Of a stretch of 64,000 nucleotides of DNA, positions 56,024 to 64,000 are shown piece after piece (within the stretch, counting starts at the first letter, position 1; each line of letters opens with the position of its first letter). The position numbers were made by a program, and so were the translations under genes. Source of the stretch: M3007 sp038203695 (GTDB lineage Bacteria; Bacteroidota; Bacteroidia; Chitinophagales; Saprospiraceae); NCBI GenBank assembly GCA_038203695.1, contig JBBRDQ010000002.1:1-64000 (forward strand). The letters run 5' to 3'. The notes beneath the pieces are model-generated. The model was not told the DNA's origin, did not search any database, and saw only the letters and a program-made list of their open reading frames with translations.

Positions 56024-56452
56024 TCAATCCAGCACGATAACTTCCCCCCATTTATTCAAAATAGTGCCGTCCTTCAAAATGATTGCTACATAATAAGAGA
56101 ACACCCCCATGGCTACCGGTTTGCCTTGGAAAGTGCCGTCCCAACCCATACTTACATCATTGACCTGAAAATTAGAACGTTCAAAAATCAGGTTATCCCA
56201 GCGATCAAAAATGCGCATTATTTTTATTGTTGGAGCATACTGTTGGGAAGTGTATACGGTAAAAGCATCGTATAGCCCATTTCCATCCGGCGAGAAAACA
56301 CTCGGCAACATGTAGTCGCTCGGCTGTAGCGGGGAATCGGGCAGTGTATCAACGGATTGCCCTTGACTACAGCGGTGATTTGGTTGTGCGCACAGCTGGG
56401 TAACGCATAAAAGTAAGAGCAGGACAGCACGTAAAAGTAATTGTACGACCAT
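56024..56452 (-). CDS. Minimal T9SS type B (gliding-type C-terminal domain) protein
   Basis: A 142-residue protein with a signal peptide (residues 1-23, ending TQLCAQ), about 27 residues of linker, and then essentially only a type B T9SS C-terminal domain: MLPSVFSPDGNGLYDAFTVY, IMRIFDRWDNLIFERSNF, GWDGTFQGKPVAMGVFSYYV, ending GEVIVLD. Such domains normally close very large adhesins, so there is almost no cargo here. It may be a stand-alone surface element or the remnant of a larger gene. Confidence 0.83.
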   Translation of the reverse strand: MVVQLLLRAVLLLLLCVTQLCAQPNHRCSQGQSVDTLPDSPLQPSDYMLPSVFSPDGNGLYDAFTVYTSQQYAPTIKIMRIFDRWDNLIFERSNFQVNDVSMGWDGTFQGKPVAMGVFSYYVAIILKDGTILNKWGEVIVLD

Positions 56453-56607
56453 AAGACAGCGGAGGATTTACAGTGCAAGAATTTATGCTTGCAAAATAAC
56501 CCAATAAACCCATGCAGATTTTACCAACCGCATAACTGTCGCATTTCAGCTTATATCCGCTTGATTTTCGACGATAAGTTTTTAAGGGGTAATCAGCATT
56601 ACGCAAG

Positions 56608-56645
56608 AAGCCGGATAGATTTCACGGGAATCTTATCCGGCCTTT
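56608..56645 (-). terminator. Weak terminator-like hairpin
   Basis: AAGCCGGATAGATT and AATCTTATCCGGCCTT pair with two bulges, just downstream of the peptidase gene. The minus-strand T-run is poor. Confidence 0.4.
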
Positions 56646-56665
56646 TCGTGGAGCATGTTTTACCC

Positions 56666-58807
56666 TTACAAATTATCCTTAAAAAATCGCTCCACCTTTT
56701 CGAACAAGTGTACCCGGTCTTTACCAAGCACATTATGCACGTGTTCCGGGTACACAAAATAATCAATCTGCTTGCCTTTTCTGACACATTCGCGGATATA
56801 CCGCAAGGAATGCTGCCACGTCACGACGTCATCGGAACTGCCGTGAATCATTAGCAGACGACCATCCAGATTATTTATGTAATTGAACAGACTGCTTTTC
56901 GTGTACCCATCCGGGTTTTCCTGTGGCGAATCCATATAGCGTTCGGTATACATAATTTCGTACATGCGCCAGTCGAGCACCGGCCCACCGGCCACGCCGC
57001 ATTTGAATGCACCTTTTGCTTCAGGTCGGGTCATCAAAGACGTGGTCATGAATCCTCCATAGCTCCACCCATATACGCCAATGCGCGCCGGATCAATGTA
57101 AGTCTGCGCGTTTAGATACTTTACTCCGGTCAATTGATCCTCCATTTCAACATCCCCAACGCGACGGTGAATTGCATTTTCAAACAGCAGACCCCGGTTA
57201 GCCGATCCGCGGCCGTCCAAAGAAAAAATAATGTACCCTTCTTGTGCCATGTGGTGCATCCAAAGTTCACCGCCCCCGAGCCAGCCATTGGTTACCATCT
57301 GCACGTGTGGACCGTTATATACGTATACAATGACCGGATACTTTTTTTGCGCATCAAAATCCGGTGGCAGAATCATCCGTGCATTTAACGGCTCACCGGT
57401 TGAAGTAGCGAGTGAAACGAGGCGCGTTAAGCCAAGACTATATCCCTCCAACGGATTTTTAGCGCCAAAAATAATTTGTCTCGAACCCGGGCTGGCAACC
57501 GGCTGCACATACACGAGGCGGGGAGTGGCGATGTTGCTGAAATTATCCACGGCCCAGGATCCCTCCCGGTTGAAGAGACCGTTGTGAATGCCCATTTCAT
57601 CGTTCATACGGGTCAGGACCCCGGTCTTTAGACTGGCCGCATAGACAAAACGGCTAAGCCCAGTCTCATCGGTCACCTGATAAAAGCAGTTCAGGCCATC
57701 GCTGGAAAAACCGTAAAAATTTGTAACCGGCTGAAAACCCTTGCTAACCTGACGCACGACCTTTCCGGAAAGATTGCAGAGGTACAAATGGTTACAATTA
57801 TCGCGCTCACTTTGCCAGATGAACTGGTCGTTTGTACCGGGCACAAATACCGGCGGCACCTCCGGTTCTACCCATTTATCATTGGTCTCTTCAAAAAGCG
57901 TTTTGACAAAAGCGCCGGTCGTAGCATCAAATTGTTTGAGCCAGAGGTGATTCTGTTCGCGGTTCACGACGGCGATCAAAATAAATTGATCATCCGGTGT
58001 CCAGGCAATATTGGTCAGATACTGTTCTGCTGGCTCACCCGTCTGCAAGTAGGTTGTTTTTTGCGTCTTCAAATCAAAAACGCCCACTGTGACATGGTGA
58101 CTTTTGCTGCCGGCATACGGGTAGCGAATTTTTCGTACCTGCGCGGGCATCGAATCAAGCACATAAATAGGATACTCGGTTACCATGCTTTCATCCATGC
58201 GATAAAATGCCAGTTGCTGTCCGGAAGTACTCCAAAACGTACCCTTATTGATGCCAAATTCGTTGCGATGCACCGCTTTCCCATAGACAATTCCTTCGCT
58301 GTCACTTTTTGCGACCAACTGCTGTCTGCCGTTGCTGCTGACATACAAAGCGTCGTCTAAATTGTATGCCGTATTAAATGTTTTATCCTGATAATCAACG
58401 TCTTCTACCCCCGCTGGATACGTATTTTGTTGTTGTAAGGCACCGCCTACCGTGTAGGTAAATACCTCTTTATCGGTGTGAAACCACAATTTATCTGCGC
58501 TCATCCAGGTAATAGCCGGAATAGCATCAAGGGACGTGTTATGCTGGGCAGTAAGTCCCGCATTGACTTTTGGCAGGATATCGATCGTATCGACTACTCC
58601 GTCGGGTGCGTTCACCCGTACAATTTTATTGTTGACTACATGGGACAGTTTTTCCGTACCTGGAATCCATTGCAGTTGCCGTAGATTTGCCGGAGCCAAA
58701 GCAGTGCGACCTTTTAAAATCGCATCCGACATGGAAATTTTTTGTTGGGCAAAAAGAAAAAAGGGCGTGCAAAGCAGGAAAAATAGTGAGTAACATTGTT
58801 TTTTCAT
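56666..58807 (-). CDS. S9 family prolyl oligopeptidase (DPP IV-like)
   Basis: A 713-residue exported serine peptidase with a signal peptide (ending FLFAQ), an N-terminal beta-propeller (about 30-460, for example GTFWSTSGQQLAFYRMDESMV) and a C-terminal alpha/beta-hydrolase domain. The nucleophile motif is GVYGWSYGGFMTTSLM; the acid is in MIHGSSDDVV and the catalytic His in YVYPEHVHNVLGKD-like YPEHVHNV. The DESMVTEYPIY segment matches the Glu-containing loop of DPP IV. It probably releases N-terminal dipeptides in the periplasm. Confidence 0.93.
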   Translation of the reverse strand: MKKQCYSLFFLLCTPFFLFAQQKISMSDAILKGRTALAPANLRQLQWIPGTEKLSHVVNNKIVRVNAPDGVVDTIDILPKVNAGLTAQHNTSLDAIPAITWMSADKLWFHTDKEVFTYTVGGALQQQNTYPAGVEDVDYQDKTFNTAYNLDDALYVSSNGRQQLVAKSDSEGIVYGKAVHRNEFGINKGTFWSTSGQQLAFYRMDESMVTEYPIYVLDSMPAQVRKIRYPYAGSKSHHVTVGVFDLKTQKTTYLQTGEPAEQYLTNIAWTPDDQFILIAVVNREQNHLWLKQFDATTGAFVKTLFEETNDKWVEPEVPPVFVPGTNDQFIWQSERDNCNHLYLCNLSGKVVRQVSKGFQPVTNFYGFSSDGLNCFYQVTDETGLSRFVYAASLKTGVLTRMNDEMGIHNGLFNREGSWAVDNFSNIATPRLVYVQPVASPGSRQIIFGAKNPLEGYSLGLTRLVSLATSTGEPLNARMILPPDFDAQKKYPVIVYVYNGPHVQMVTNGWLGGGELWMHHMAQEGYIIFSLDGRGSANRGLLFENAIHRRVGDVEMEDQLTGVKYLNAQTYIDPARIGVYGWSYGGFMTTSLMTRPEAKGAFKCGVAGGPVLDWRMYEIMYTERYMDSPQENPDGYTKSSLFNYINNLDGRLLMIHGSSDDVVTWQHSLRYIRECVRKGKQIDYFVYPEHVHNVLGKDRVHLFEKVERFFKDNL

Positions 58808-58990
58808 GTGGAAAAGCCTGTTTTAATGGCCGCCAAAGGTAATAATCCGCCGAACATCTTTCATTTGCTGTTGTTTTGGTATGGATTTTTAAGATACTAA
58901 ATTTAAAATATGAACCATACGGCTGATTCCCAACAAAGGGTTCGGTGCAGGGTTCATACCATTCACACTCTCACACATTATTATAGCAAA

Positions 58991-59599
58991 ATGGCATTTA
59001 CACTTCCCAACCTTCCGTACGAATTCGCGGCACTTGAACCGCACGTGGACGCCCGCACGATGGAAATTCACCATGACAAACACCATGCGGCCTACGTGAA
59101 TAACCTCAACGCTGCCCTGGCTGGTCATGAGCACGAAAATAGTTCCATCGAAACACTGTTGGCCAATATTTCCTCCTTGCCACCGGCAGTGCGGAATAAT
59201 GGCGGCGGCCACTGGAACCACTCTTTCTTCTGGGAAATAATGGCACCCAATGCCGGGGGAGAACCCAAAGGCGAAATCGCAGCAGCAATTACCAAAAGTT
59301 TTGGTTCATTCGACGAACTGAAAAAACAGTTTGCACAAGCCGCTACGACCCGTTTTGGTTCGGGCTGGGCGTGGTTATGCGTGGGCGCTGATGGTAACCT
59401 GTTCGTTACATCTACGCCCAATCAGGACAATCCGCTGATGGACATTGCCGAGAAAAAAGGTACACCAGTCCTTGGTCTAGATGTTTGGGAACATGCTTAT
59501 TACTTGCATTACCAAAACCGTCGGCCGGACTATATTACTGCCTGGTGGAACGTAGTGAACTGGGATGCGGTGAACAAACATCACAGTGCCGCCAAATAA
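58991..59599 (+). CDS. sodA: Superoxide dismutase, Mn type
   Basis: A 202-residue Fe/Mn superoxide dismutase. The start at 58991 (MAFTLPNLPYEFAALEPHVD) is the standard one; the frame extends upstream without family similarity. Metal ligands are His27 (MEIHHDKHH), His77 (GGGHWNHS), and the Asp and His of DVWEHAYY. Gly in the GGGH segment and Gln in STPNQD are the Mn-type residues rather than Fe-type. It is a cytoplasmic oxidative-stress enzyme. Confidence 0.95.
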   Translation: MAFTLPNLPYEFAALEPHVDARTMEIHHDKHHAAYVNNLNAALAGHEHENSSIETLLANISSLPPAVRNNGGGHWNHSFFWEIMAPNAGGEPKGEIAAAITKSFGSFDELKKQFAQAATTRFGSGWAWLCVGADGNLFVTSTPNQDNPLMDIAEKKGTPVLGLDVWEHAYYLHYQNRRPDYITAWWNVVNWDAVNKHHSAAK

Positions 59600-59622
59600 G
59601 GAATAATAGAACGATGTTTTTG

Positions 59623-59656
59623 AAAATGCCCTGTCGGTTTCGACAGGGCATTTTTT
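59623..59656 (+). terminator. Terminator after sodA
   Basis: AAAATGCCCTGTCG pairs with CGACAGGGCATTTT around a GTTT loop, followed by more T residues. It is 23 bases after the sodA stop. Confidence 0.88.
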
Positions 59657-59803
59657 GTACGCTTTTGGTGAACGTATTACAAGACACCAAACAGGTGAAA
59701 AGCCGAAAAAGACCAATAAAATGCTATTATAGGCTGTTTTCTTAAAATTATAACCACATAACCGGTATAACGTATTTCTTTGTCGCTCGAAATAAAAGTT
59801 TAT

Positions 59804-61435
59804 ATGAGAAGGATTGCACTATTTATCGTCATCGGTACACTTGCGACAACTTTTGCGACTGCGCAAGTCAATTTTACAGCCTCCAATCTGCCAATTATAA
59901 TTATCCAAACCAATGGGCAACAGATTCCGGATGAACCCAAAATAACGGCCTTTATGGGTGTTATTGACAACGGACCGGGCCAAATCAATCATCCTGCCGA
60001 CGCGTTTACTGGATATGAAGGCAATATCGGCATTGAATTACGCGGTTCTTCCTCTCAGTTTTACGAAAAAAAGCCTTATACAATCGAACTACGCGATGCC
60101 GCCGGTGAAGATCTAGCGGTGCCTTTACTTGGTATGCCCGCCGAAAGCGACTGGGTGCTTATTGCGCCCCTCAACGATAAAACGCTCATGCGCGATGTAC
60201 TCGCGCACCATCTTGCCCGGCAGGCACTGGCCTGGTCGCCGCGTACCCGTTATTGTGAAGTGGTGCTCAACAATACCTATATAGGCGTATATACACTTGT
60301 TGAGTCGATTAAACGCGATGAAAACCGGGTGAATATTAAAAAACTAAAACCGGAGGATACCACGGGCGACAAACTGACGGGAGGATATATGCTGCGTATT
60401 GACAAATATGGTCCATCTCCCGGCACAGTAGGCGGTGACTGGAAATTGACACACAATGCAGCGCCAGGTAGCAGCCAAGAAACCTGGATTCAATATTTCA
60501 CCCCTAAAGCCGACGAAATTGTAGCGGAACAAGCAGCCTATATTCAAAATCACTTCAAGGAGTTTGATGACATGATGGCCGGCCCTAATTTTGCAGCTGA
60601 ATATCCCAATTGGATCGATGTCGATAGTTGGATCAATTATCTGCTGGTGGAAGAAGTCAGCAAGAATACGGATGGATATCGCCTGAGCGCCTATTTTTAC
60701 AAAGATCGCGACAGTCATGGCGGTAGAATCACCATGGGACCCGTCTGGGATTTTAATATTGCTTTTGGGATTGGCGATTATTGCCAGGGACAAGACTGGA
60801 CGGGATGGGCCAAGGATTTTAATGCAATATGTGGTGGGGATGCGTGGATAATCCACTTTTGGTGGGATCGGTTGTGGAGCGATCCCGCATTTCGGCAGCG
60901 CATGGGTGATCGTTGGAAGGAATTGCGCGCCGATACATGGAGTAACAGCCAAATGTTGGGCACGATAGATTCTATATCTACCCTGTTAGGTCAGGCGCAA
61001 GTGCGCAATTTTCAGCGCTGGCCGGTGCTGGGGCAATATGTTTGGCCAAACTCATTCGTCGGATCAACGTATGGCCAGGAAGTATATTTCCTAAAAAACT
61101 GGCTTACCAAACGCCTGGAATGGCTAGATAATAATATAGCATCGGTAAGTTCAAACACCCTGATTCCGAGCCAACAATCTCCGTTTACCTTGTACCCCAA
61201 CCCTGTACGCAATTATCTATTGATCAGAACCAACTATCCGTATACCGTCAACCAAAATTTTGATATCCGTATTTTTGATTTAGCCGGGCGTCTGGTTTTT
61301 GTACGTGAAAATCTGATTGGTAAAGGCGTGCTTTCCTTTGACCTGGGTGCAGAGCGGCTTGCAGATGGACTTTACACCTATAAAATCTCCCAATACAATA
61401 AGGCGTGGGAAGGCAAATTGATGATCAAGCGTTAG
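59804..61435 (+). CDS. CotH kinase family protein with T9SS sorting domain
   Basis: A 543-residue exported protein; the ATG at 59804 (MRRIALFIVIGTLATTFATAQ) gives a signal peptide. The central region has CotH-family features: IELRGSSSQFYEKKPYTIELRD, WVLIAPLNDKTLMRDVLAHHLARQ, YIGVYTLVESIKRDENRVNIKKL, GGYMLRIDKYG and GPVWDFNIAFG. The family has an atypical protein-kinase-like fold and some members phosphorylate proteins. A type A T9SS sorting domain (LYPNPVRNYLLIRT, ending EGKLMIKR) follows. It is probably attached to the cell surface. Confidence 0.9.
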   Translation: MRRIALFIVIGTLATTFATAQVNFTASNLPIIIIQTNGQQIPDEPKITAFMGVIDNGPGQINHPADAFTGYEGNIGIELRGSSSQFYEKKPYTIELRDAAGEDLAVPLLGMPAESDWVLIAPLNDKTLMRDVLAHHLARQALAWSPRTRYCEVVLNNTYIGVYTLVESIKRDENRVNIKKLKPEDTTGDKLTGGYMLRIDKYGPSPGTVGGDWKLTHNAAPGSSQETWIQYFTPKADEIVAEQAAYIQNHFKEFDDMMAGPNFAAEYPNWIDVDSWINYLLVEEVSKNTDGYRLSAYFYKDRDSHGGRITMGPVWDFNIAFGIGDYCQGQDWTGWAKDFNAICGGDAWIIHFWWDRLWSDPAFRQRMGDRWKELRADTWSNSQMLGTIDSISTLLGQAQVRNFQRWPVLGQYVWPNSFVGSTYGQEVYFLKNWLTKRLEWLDNNIASVSSNTLIPSQQSPFTLYPNPVRNYLLIRTNYPYTVNQNFDIRIFDLAGRLVFVRENLIGKGVLSFDLGAERLADGLYTYKISQYNKAWEGKLMIKR

Positions 61436-61447
61436 TGCAACGCGTAA

Positions 61448-62422
61448 TTAATAGATCGACTCAGCGCGCAAATACCGCTGCACATAATCTTCAATCCCTT
61501 CTTCCAAGCCATAAAACGGCTGCGTGTAGCCGCCGATGTTCCGCAATTTAGACATATCGGCTTCCGTGAAATACTGATAGGTATCCCGGATATCAAGGGG
61601 CGTATCCACAAATGAAATATTCGGCTCCAGGCCCAGTGCCCGAAAGGTGCCGGTCGCCAGATCCAGGAACGTGCGCGCTTGACCCGTTCCCAGGTTATAA
61701 ATGCCATTGGCTGGTTTTTTTTCCAGAAAATGCAGCAAAACATCCAGCAAGTCCTTTACATAAATAAAATCACGGCTTTGCTCGCCGTCTTTGTAGTCGG
61801 GCCGGTGCGAACGGAACAACTTCATGGCGCCGGTTGCTTTTATTTGCCGGGCGGCATGGAAAATTACCGAAGCCATACGCCCTTTATGGTATTCATTCGG
61901 GCCGTATACATTGAAAAATTTGAAGCCTGCCCAATTTGGCGGCTGCTGATCAGCCAAAGTCTGTAACACCCAGACATCAAAATCCTGCTTGCTCTGGCCA
62001 TAAGGATTGAGTGGGCGAAGGCTGGGAATCAGCGCATGGTCATCGGAATAGCCGAGTTCGCCCAGACCATAGGTGGCGGCACTGCTCGCATACAACAGGG
62101 GAATCTGGTAACCGCTACAGATAATCCACAAGGCGCGGGAGTATTCCAGGTTCAATTCGTTGAAAATAGCCACATTCATTTCTGTCGTATCCGTGCGGGC
62201 ACCCAGGTGAATGACGGCTTCTACATCCGCGTGATTGCGCTCCAGCCAGCGAATGAAATTGAGGCGGCTCACCTGCCCCCACAACTTTTTATTGTCAATA
62301 TTGGGCTGTTTATCTACCCGGCTGAAGTCATCCACCGCTACGATATCCTCATATCCGGCGTCGTCCAGGCATTTTATCATACAAGAACCAATAAATCCAG
62401 CTGCTCCGGTAACTACAATCAT
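61448..62422 (-). CDS. hldD: ADP-glyceromanno-heptose 6-epimerase
   Basis: A 324-residue extended short-chain dehydrogenase/reductase. The NAD(P) motif is TGAAGFIG (5-12); the catalytic Ser lies in YASSAATYG (111-119), and Tyr141 and Lys145 lie in YGQSK. The LNFIRWLERN, HLGARTDTTE and FFNVYGPNEYHKGRMASV segments identify the heptose epimerase. It makes ADP-L-glycero-D-manno-heptose for lipopolysaccharide core synthesis. It has no neighbouring heptose-pathway gene. A TACTTTTG box on its strand is at 62461-62468. Confidence 0.94.
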   Translation of the reverse strand: MIVVTGAAGFIGSCMIKCLDDAGYEDIVAVDDFSRVDKQPNIDNKKLWGQVSRLNFIRWLERNHADVEAVIHLGARTDTTEMNVAIFNELNLEYSRALWIICSGYQIPLLYASSAATYGLGELGYSDDHALIPSLRPLNPYGQSKQDFDVWVLQTLADQQPPNWAGFKFFNVYGPNEYHKGRMASVIFHAARQIKATGAMKLFRSHRPDYKDGEQSRDFIYVKDLLDVLLHFLEKKPANGIYNLGTGQARTFLDLATGTFRALGLEPNISFVDTPLDIRDTYQYFTEADMSKLRNIGGYTQPFYGLEEGIEDYVQRYLRAESIY

Positions 62423-62508
62423 GATTGATGTTTTTGCTTGAAATAATACGTTTTGCGCAGCAAAAGTAGCATCTTGTCGGGATAACTTTGCGTCTTCAAA
62501 ACTATGCT

Positions 62509-63585
62509 GTGATTAACAACATCCTACGCCAACACGCCGAAACAACTTTTGCGCATGAATTAGCAGCACTTGCTGCTACAGATGACCGTCCACGTCCGGA
62601 AAACTGGCAACTTTCGCCCTGGGCTGTGGTGACGTATATTTTGGGCGGAAAAGCGGGCGATACGATTATTGAACCTAAATACTACGGCCAACGTCGCCTG
62701 ATCGAAATAGCCGTAGCCACGCTGGCTACCGACCGCGCCTTACTATTACTCGGTGTGCCGGGTACCGCTAAAACCTGGGTAAGCGAACACCTGGCGGCGG
62801 CAATCAGCGGCGATAGCACGCTGCTCGTACAAGGTACGGCCGGCATGAATGAAGAGACCTTGCGTTATGGCTGGAATTATGCCCGTTTATTATCGGAAGG
62901 CCCCTCTGAAAATGCACTGGTACCGAGTCCTGTTTTTACTGGCATGCGCACGGGCCGCCTGGTGCGTCTGGAAGAACTGACGCGTATTCCGTCTGATGTA
63001 CAAGACACCCTGATCACATTATTGTCAGAAAAAAGCCTGCCGATACCTGAATTGGCTACGGAAGTGCAGGCGCTCCGCGGTTTTAATATTATCGCTACTG
63101 CCAATGACCGCGACAAAGGCGTGCACGAATTGTCTGCCGCGTTGCGTCGGCGTTTTAATACGGTTGTCTTGCCCTTGCCGGCTTCGCTGGAAGAAGAAGT
63201 GACGATTGTGCAGCGCCGCGTAACCGCCTTGGGCAATGCCTTGGAATTGCCGGCTGCAGCGGCTCCTTTGCAGGAAATTCAGCGTCTGGTGACTATTTTC
63301 CGGGAATTACGCAGTGGAAAAACGGCGGATGGCAAAGAGAAACTCAAAAGCCCGACGGCTACGCTCAGTACGGCGGAAGCAATTTCAGTTATCCAGCAGG
63401 GGCAAGCTCTGGCGACTCATTTTGGCGACGGGACGCTGCGCGCGTATGACCTCGCTGCCGCCTTGACCGGCGCGATCGTGAAAGACCCCGGCAGCGATGC
63501 GGCAGTATGGCGGGAGTATCTGGAAACCGTGGTGAAAAAAAGACCGGAATGGTCGGATCTTTACCGCGCGTGCCTAGACCTTTAA
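62509..63585 (+). CDS. MoxR-type AAA+ ATPase
   Basis: A 358-residue ATPase if started at the GTG at 62509. The frame opens at a TTG (62488), which overlaps a TAACTTTG -7 box (62483-62490). Walker A is GVPGTAKT (82-89). The Walker B position reads RLVRLEEL, with Glu155 in place of the usual Asp. LSEKSLPIPELATEVQAL and FNIIATANDRDKGVHELSAALRRRFN follow as in the MoxR/RavA chaperone group. From memory, homologues with this EE Walker B often lie beside VWA, SWIM and DUF5682 genes; none is visible here before the window ends. It converges on and overlaps the next gene by four bases. Confidence 0.87.
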   Translation: MINNILRQHAETTFAHELAALAATDDRPRPENWQLSPWAVVTYILGGKAGDTIIEPKYYGQRRLIEIAVATLATDRALLLLGVPGTAKTWVSEHLAAAISGDSTLLVQGTAGMNEETLRYGWNYARLLSEGPSENALVPSPVFTGMRTGRLVRLEELTRIPSDVQDTLITLLSEKSLPIPELATEVQALRGFNIIATANDRDKGVHELSAALRRRFNTVVLPLPASLEEEVTIVQRRVTALGNALELPAAAAPLQEIQRLVTIFRELRSGKTADGKEKLKSPTATLSTAEAISVIQQGQALATHFGDGTLRAYDLAAALTGAIVKDPGSDAAVWREYLETVVKKRPEWSDLYRACLDL

Positions 63586-64000
63586 CGCACCGTAAACCGG
63601 CAAAAATCTTCCGCCAGCAGCAGTGTTTTCCCTTGAAAATGCCGGCGCGGGTGCAGGTGTTTTTGCATGGCGGGTACCACACTCCCATCTTTCTCCAGAA
63701 AGGTCATTAATGTTTTTAACACCTTGAAATAACGCGGCAGATCATTTTCCTGTGGAATATCGCGTGCGCCAAAATGGGTCATGGCGCGTTGAAAAACCGG
63801 GAAATCATACGGCGCATACGTATCGGGATAACGGAAAGCCAGGTACAGGGCAATCATGCGGTAATCACCGTGGTCGTGGTTGTTCTCAATCGTCGCAACG
63901 TGTGCCCGTTTGAAATCGCGCAACAACTCATCACAACCGAACACGAAACGCCCGATGCGTCCTTCTACCTCCCGCGTCTCATTGAATAAATCGTCAAACA
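63582..64000 (-). CDS. McrB-N-like protein, C-terminal part
   Basis: The frame is open from the window edge and ends at 63582. The visible 138 or so residues (FDDLFNETREVEGRIGRFVF onward) have the sequence pattern seen in the N-terminal part of McrB-family restriction ATPases of Bacteroidota: HGDYRMIALYLAFRYPDTYAPYDFPVFQRAMTHFG, LPRYFKVLKTLM, and KTLLLAEDFCRF. The protein stops there; no AAA+ domain follows in this direction, so this is either a stand-alone or truncated copy. I am moderately sure of the resemblance. Confidence 0.5.
   Translation of the reverse strand, partial: FDDLFNETREVEGRIGRFVFGCDELLRDFKRAHVATIENNHDHGDYRMIALYLAFRYPDTYAPYDFPVFQRAMTHFGARDIPQENDLPRYFKVLKTLMTFLEKDGSVVPAMQKHLHPRRHFQGKTLLLAEDFCRFTVR

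Overview
The window is chromosomal DNA from a member of the Bacteroidota. The evidence is several proteins with type IX secretion (T9SS) C-terminal sorting domains, a PorE-like OmpA protein, GH97, DUF2147, DUF4197 and ThuA/PQQ-dehydrogenase families, Bacteroidota-type TAnnTTTG -7 boxes, and little sign of Shine-Dalgarno sequences. The mix of families looks like the Saprospiria, but that is inference only. About 44 protein genes and one tRNA gene are present. There is no rRNA, CRISPR array, prophage or intact insertion sequence.

Layout. 1-4100: the end of an unidentified gene, a HI0933-type flavoprotein, a small lipoprotein and thrC. This stretch carries three ParB-binding parS-like sites, two of them inside long intergenic palindromes, followed by a decayed 700-bp gap. 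4100-10500: housekeeping genes (ctaA, an alpha/beta hydrolase, pyrH, xth, a Lon-N protein) and a GH97 glycosidase. 10600-13720: a one-polypeptide MmeI-like restriction-modification enzyme beside tRNA-Gln(UUG). 13800-17600: DUF2147 and a ComEA-like/ComEC competence pair. 17770-29700: a Gfo/Idh/MocA oxidoreductase, DUF2071, PEBP, an 1183-residue ThuA-dehydrogenase-PKD-cytochrome c fusion, an M43-type metalloprotease, DUF3137, a beta-barrel protein and a T9SS cargo. 29770-38100: two APC permeases, hemD, a TMTC-like membrane TPR protein and an exbB-exbD-tonB operon. 38300-49120: a minus-strand block with a giant BNR/PKD/LamG T9SS cargo, a PorE-like OmpA protein, a TPR-CHAT protease and two paralogous polyproline lipoprotein-like genes. 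49300-55200: ileS behind an isoleucine-rich leader peptide and attenuator, then sdaA and a DUF4197 lipoprotein. 55200-64000: a methyltransferase, a minimal T9SS type B protein, a DPP-IV-like peptidase, Mn-SOD, a CotH-kinase T9SS protein, hldD, a MoxR-type ATPase and the end of a McrB-N-like gene.

The most notable signals are: (i) a strong candidate for ribosome-mediated transcription attenuation of ileS, with a 19-residue leader containing five Ile codons, a terminator, and a 7-bp antiterminator helix that overlaps the leader's end; (ii) a parS cluster that marks a probable origin-proximal centromere region; (iii) the TPR-CHAT protease next to a duplicated secreted family sharing a polyproline-CGxGGxCR motif.
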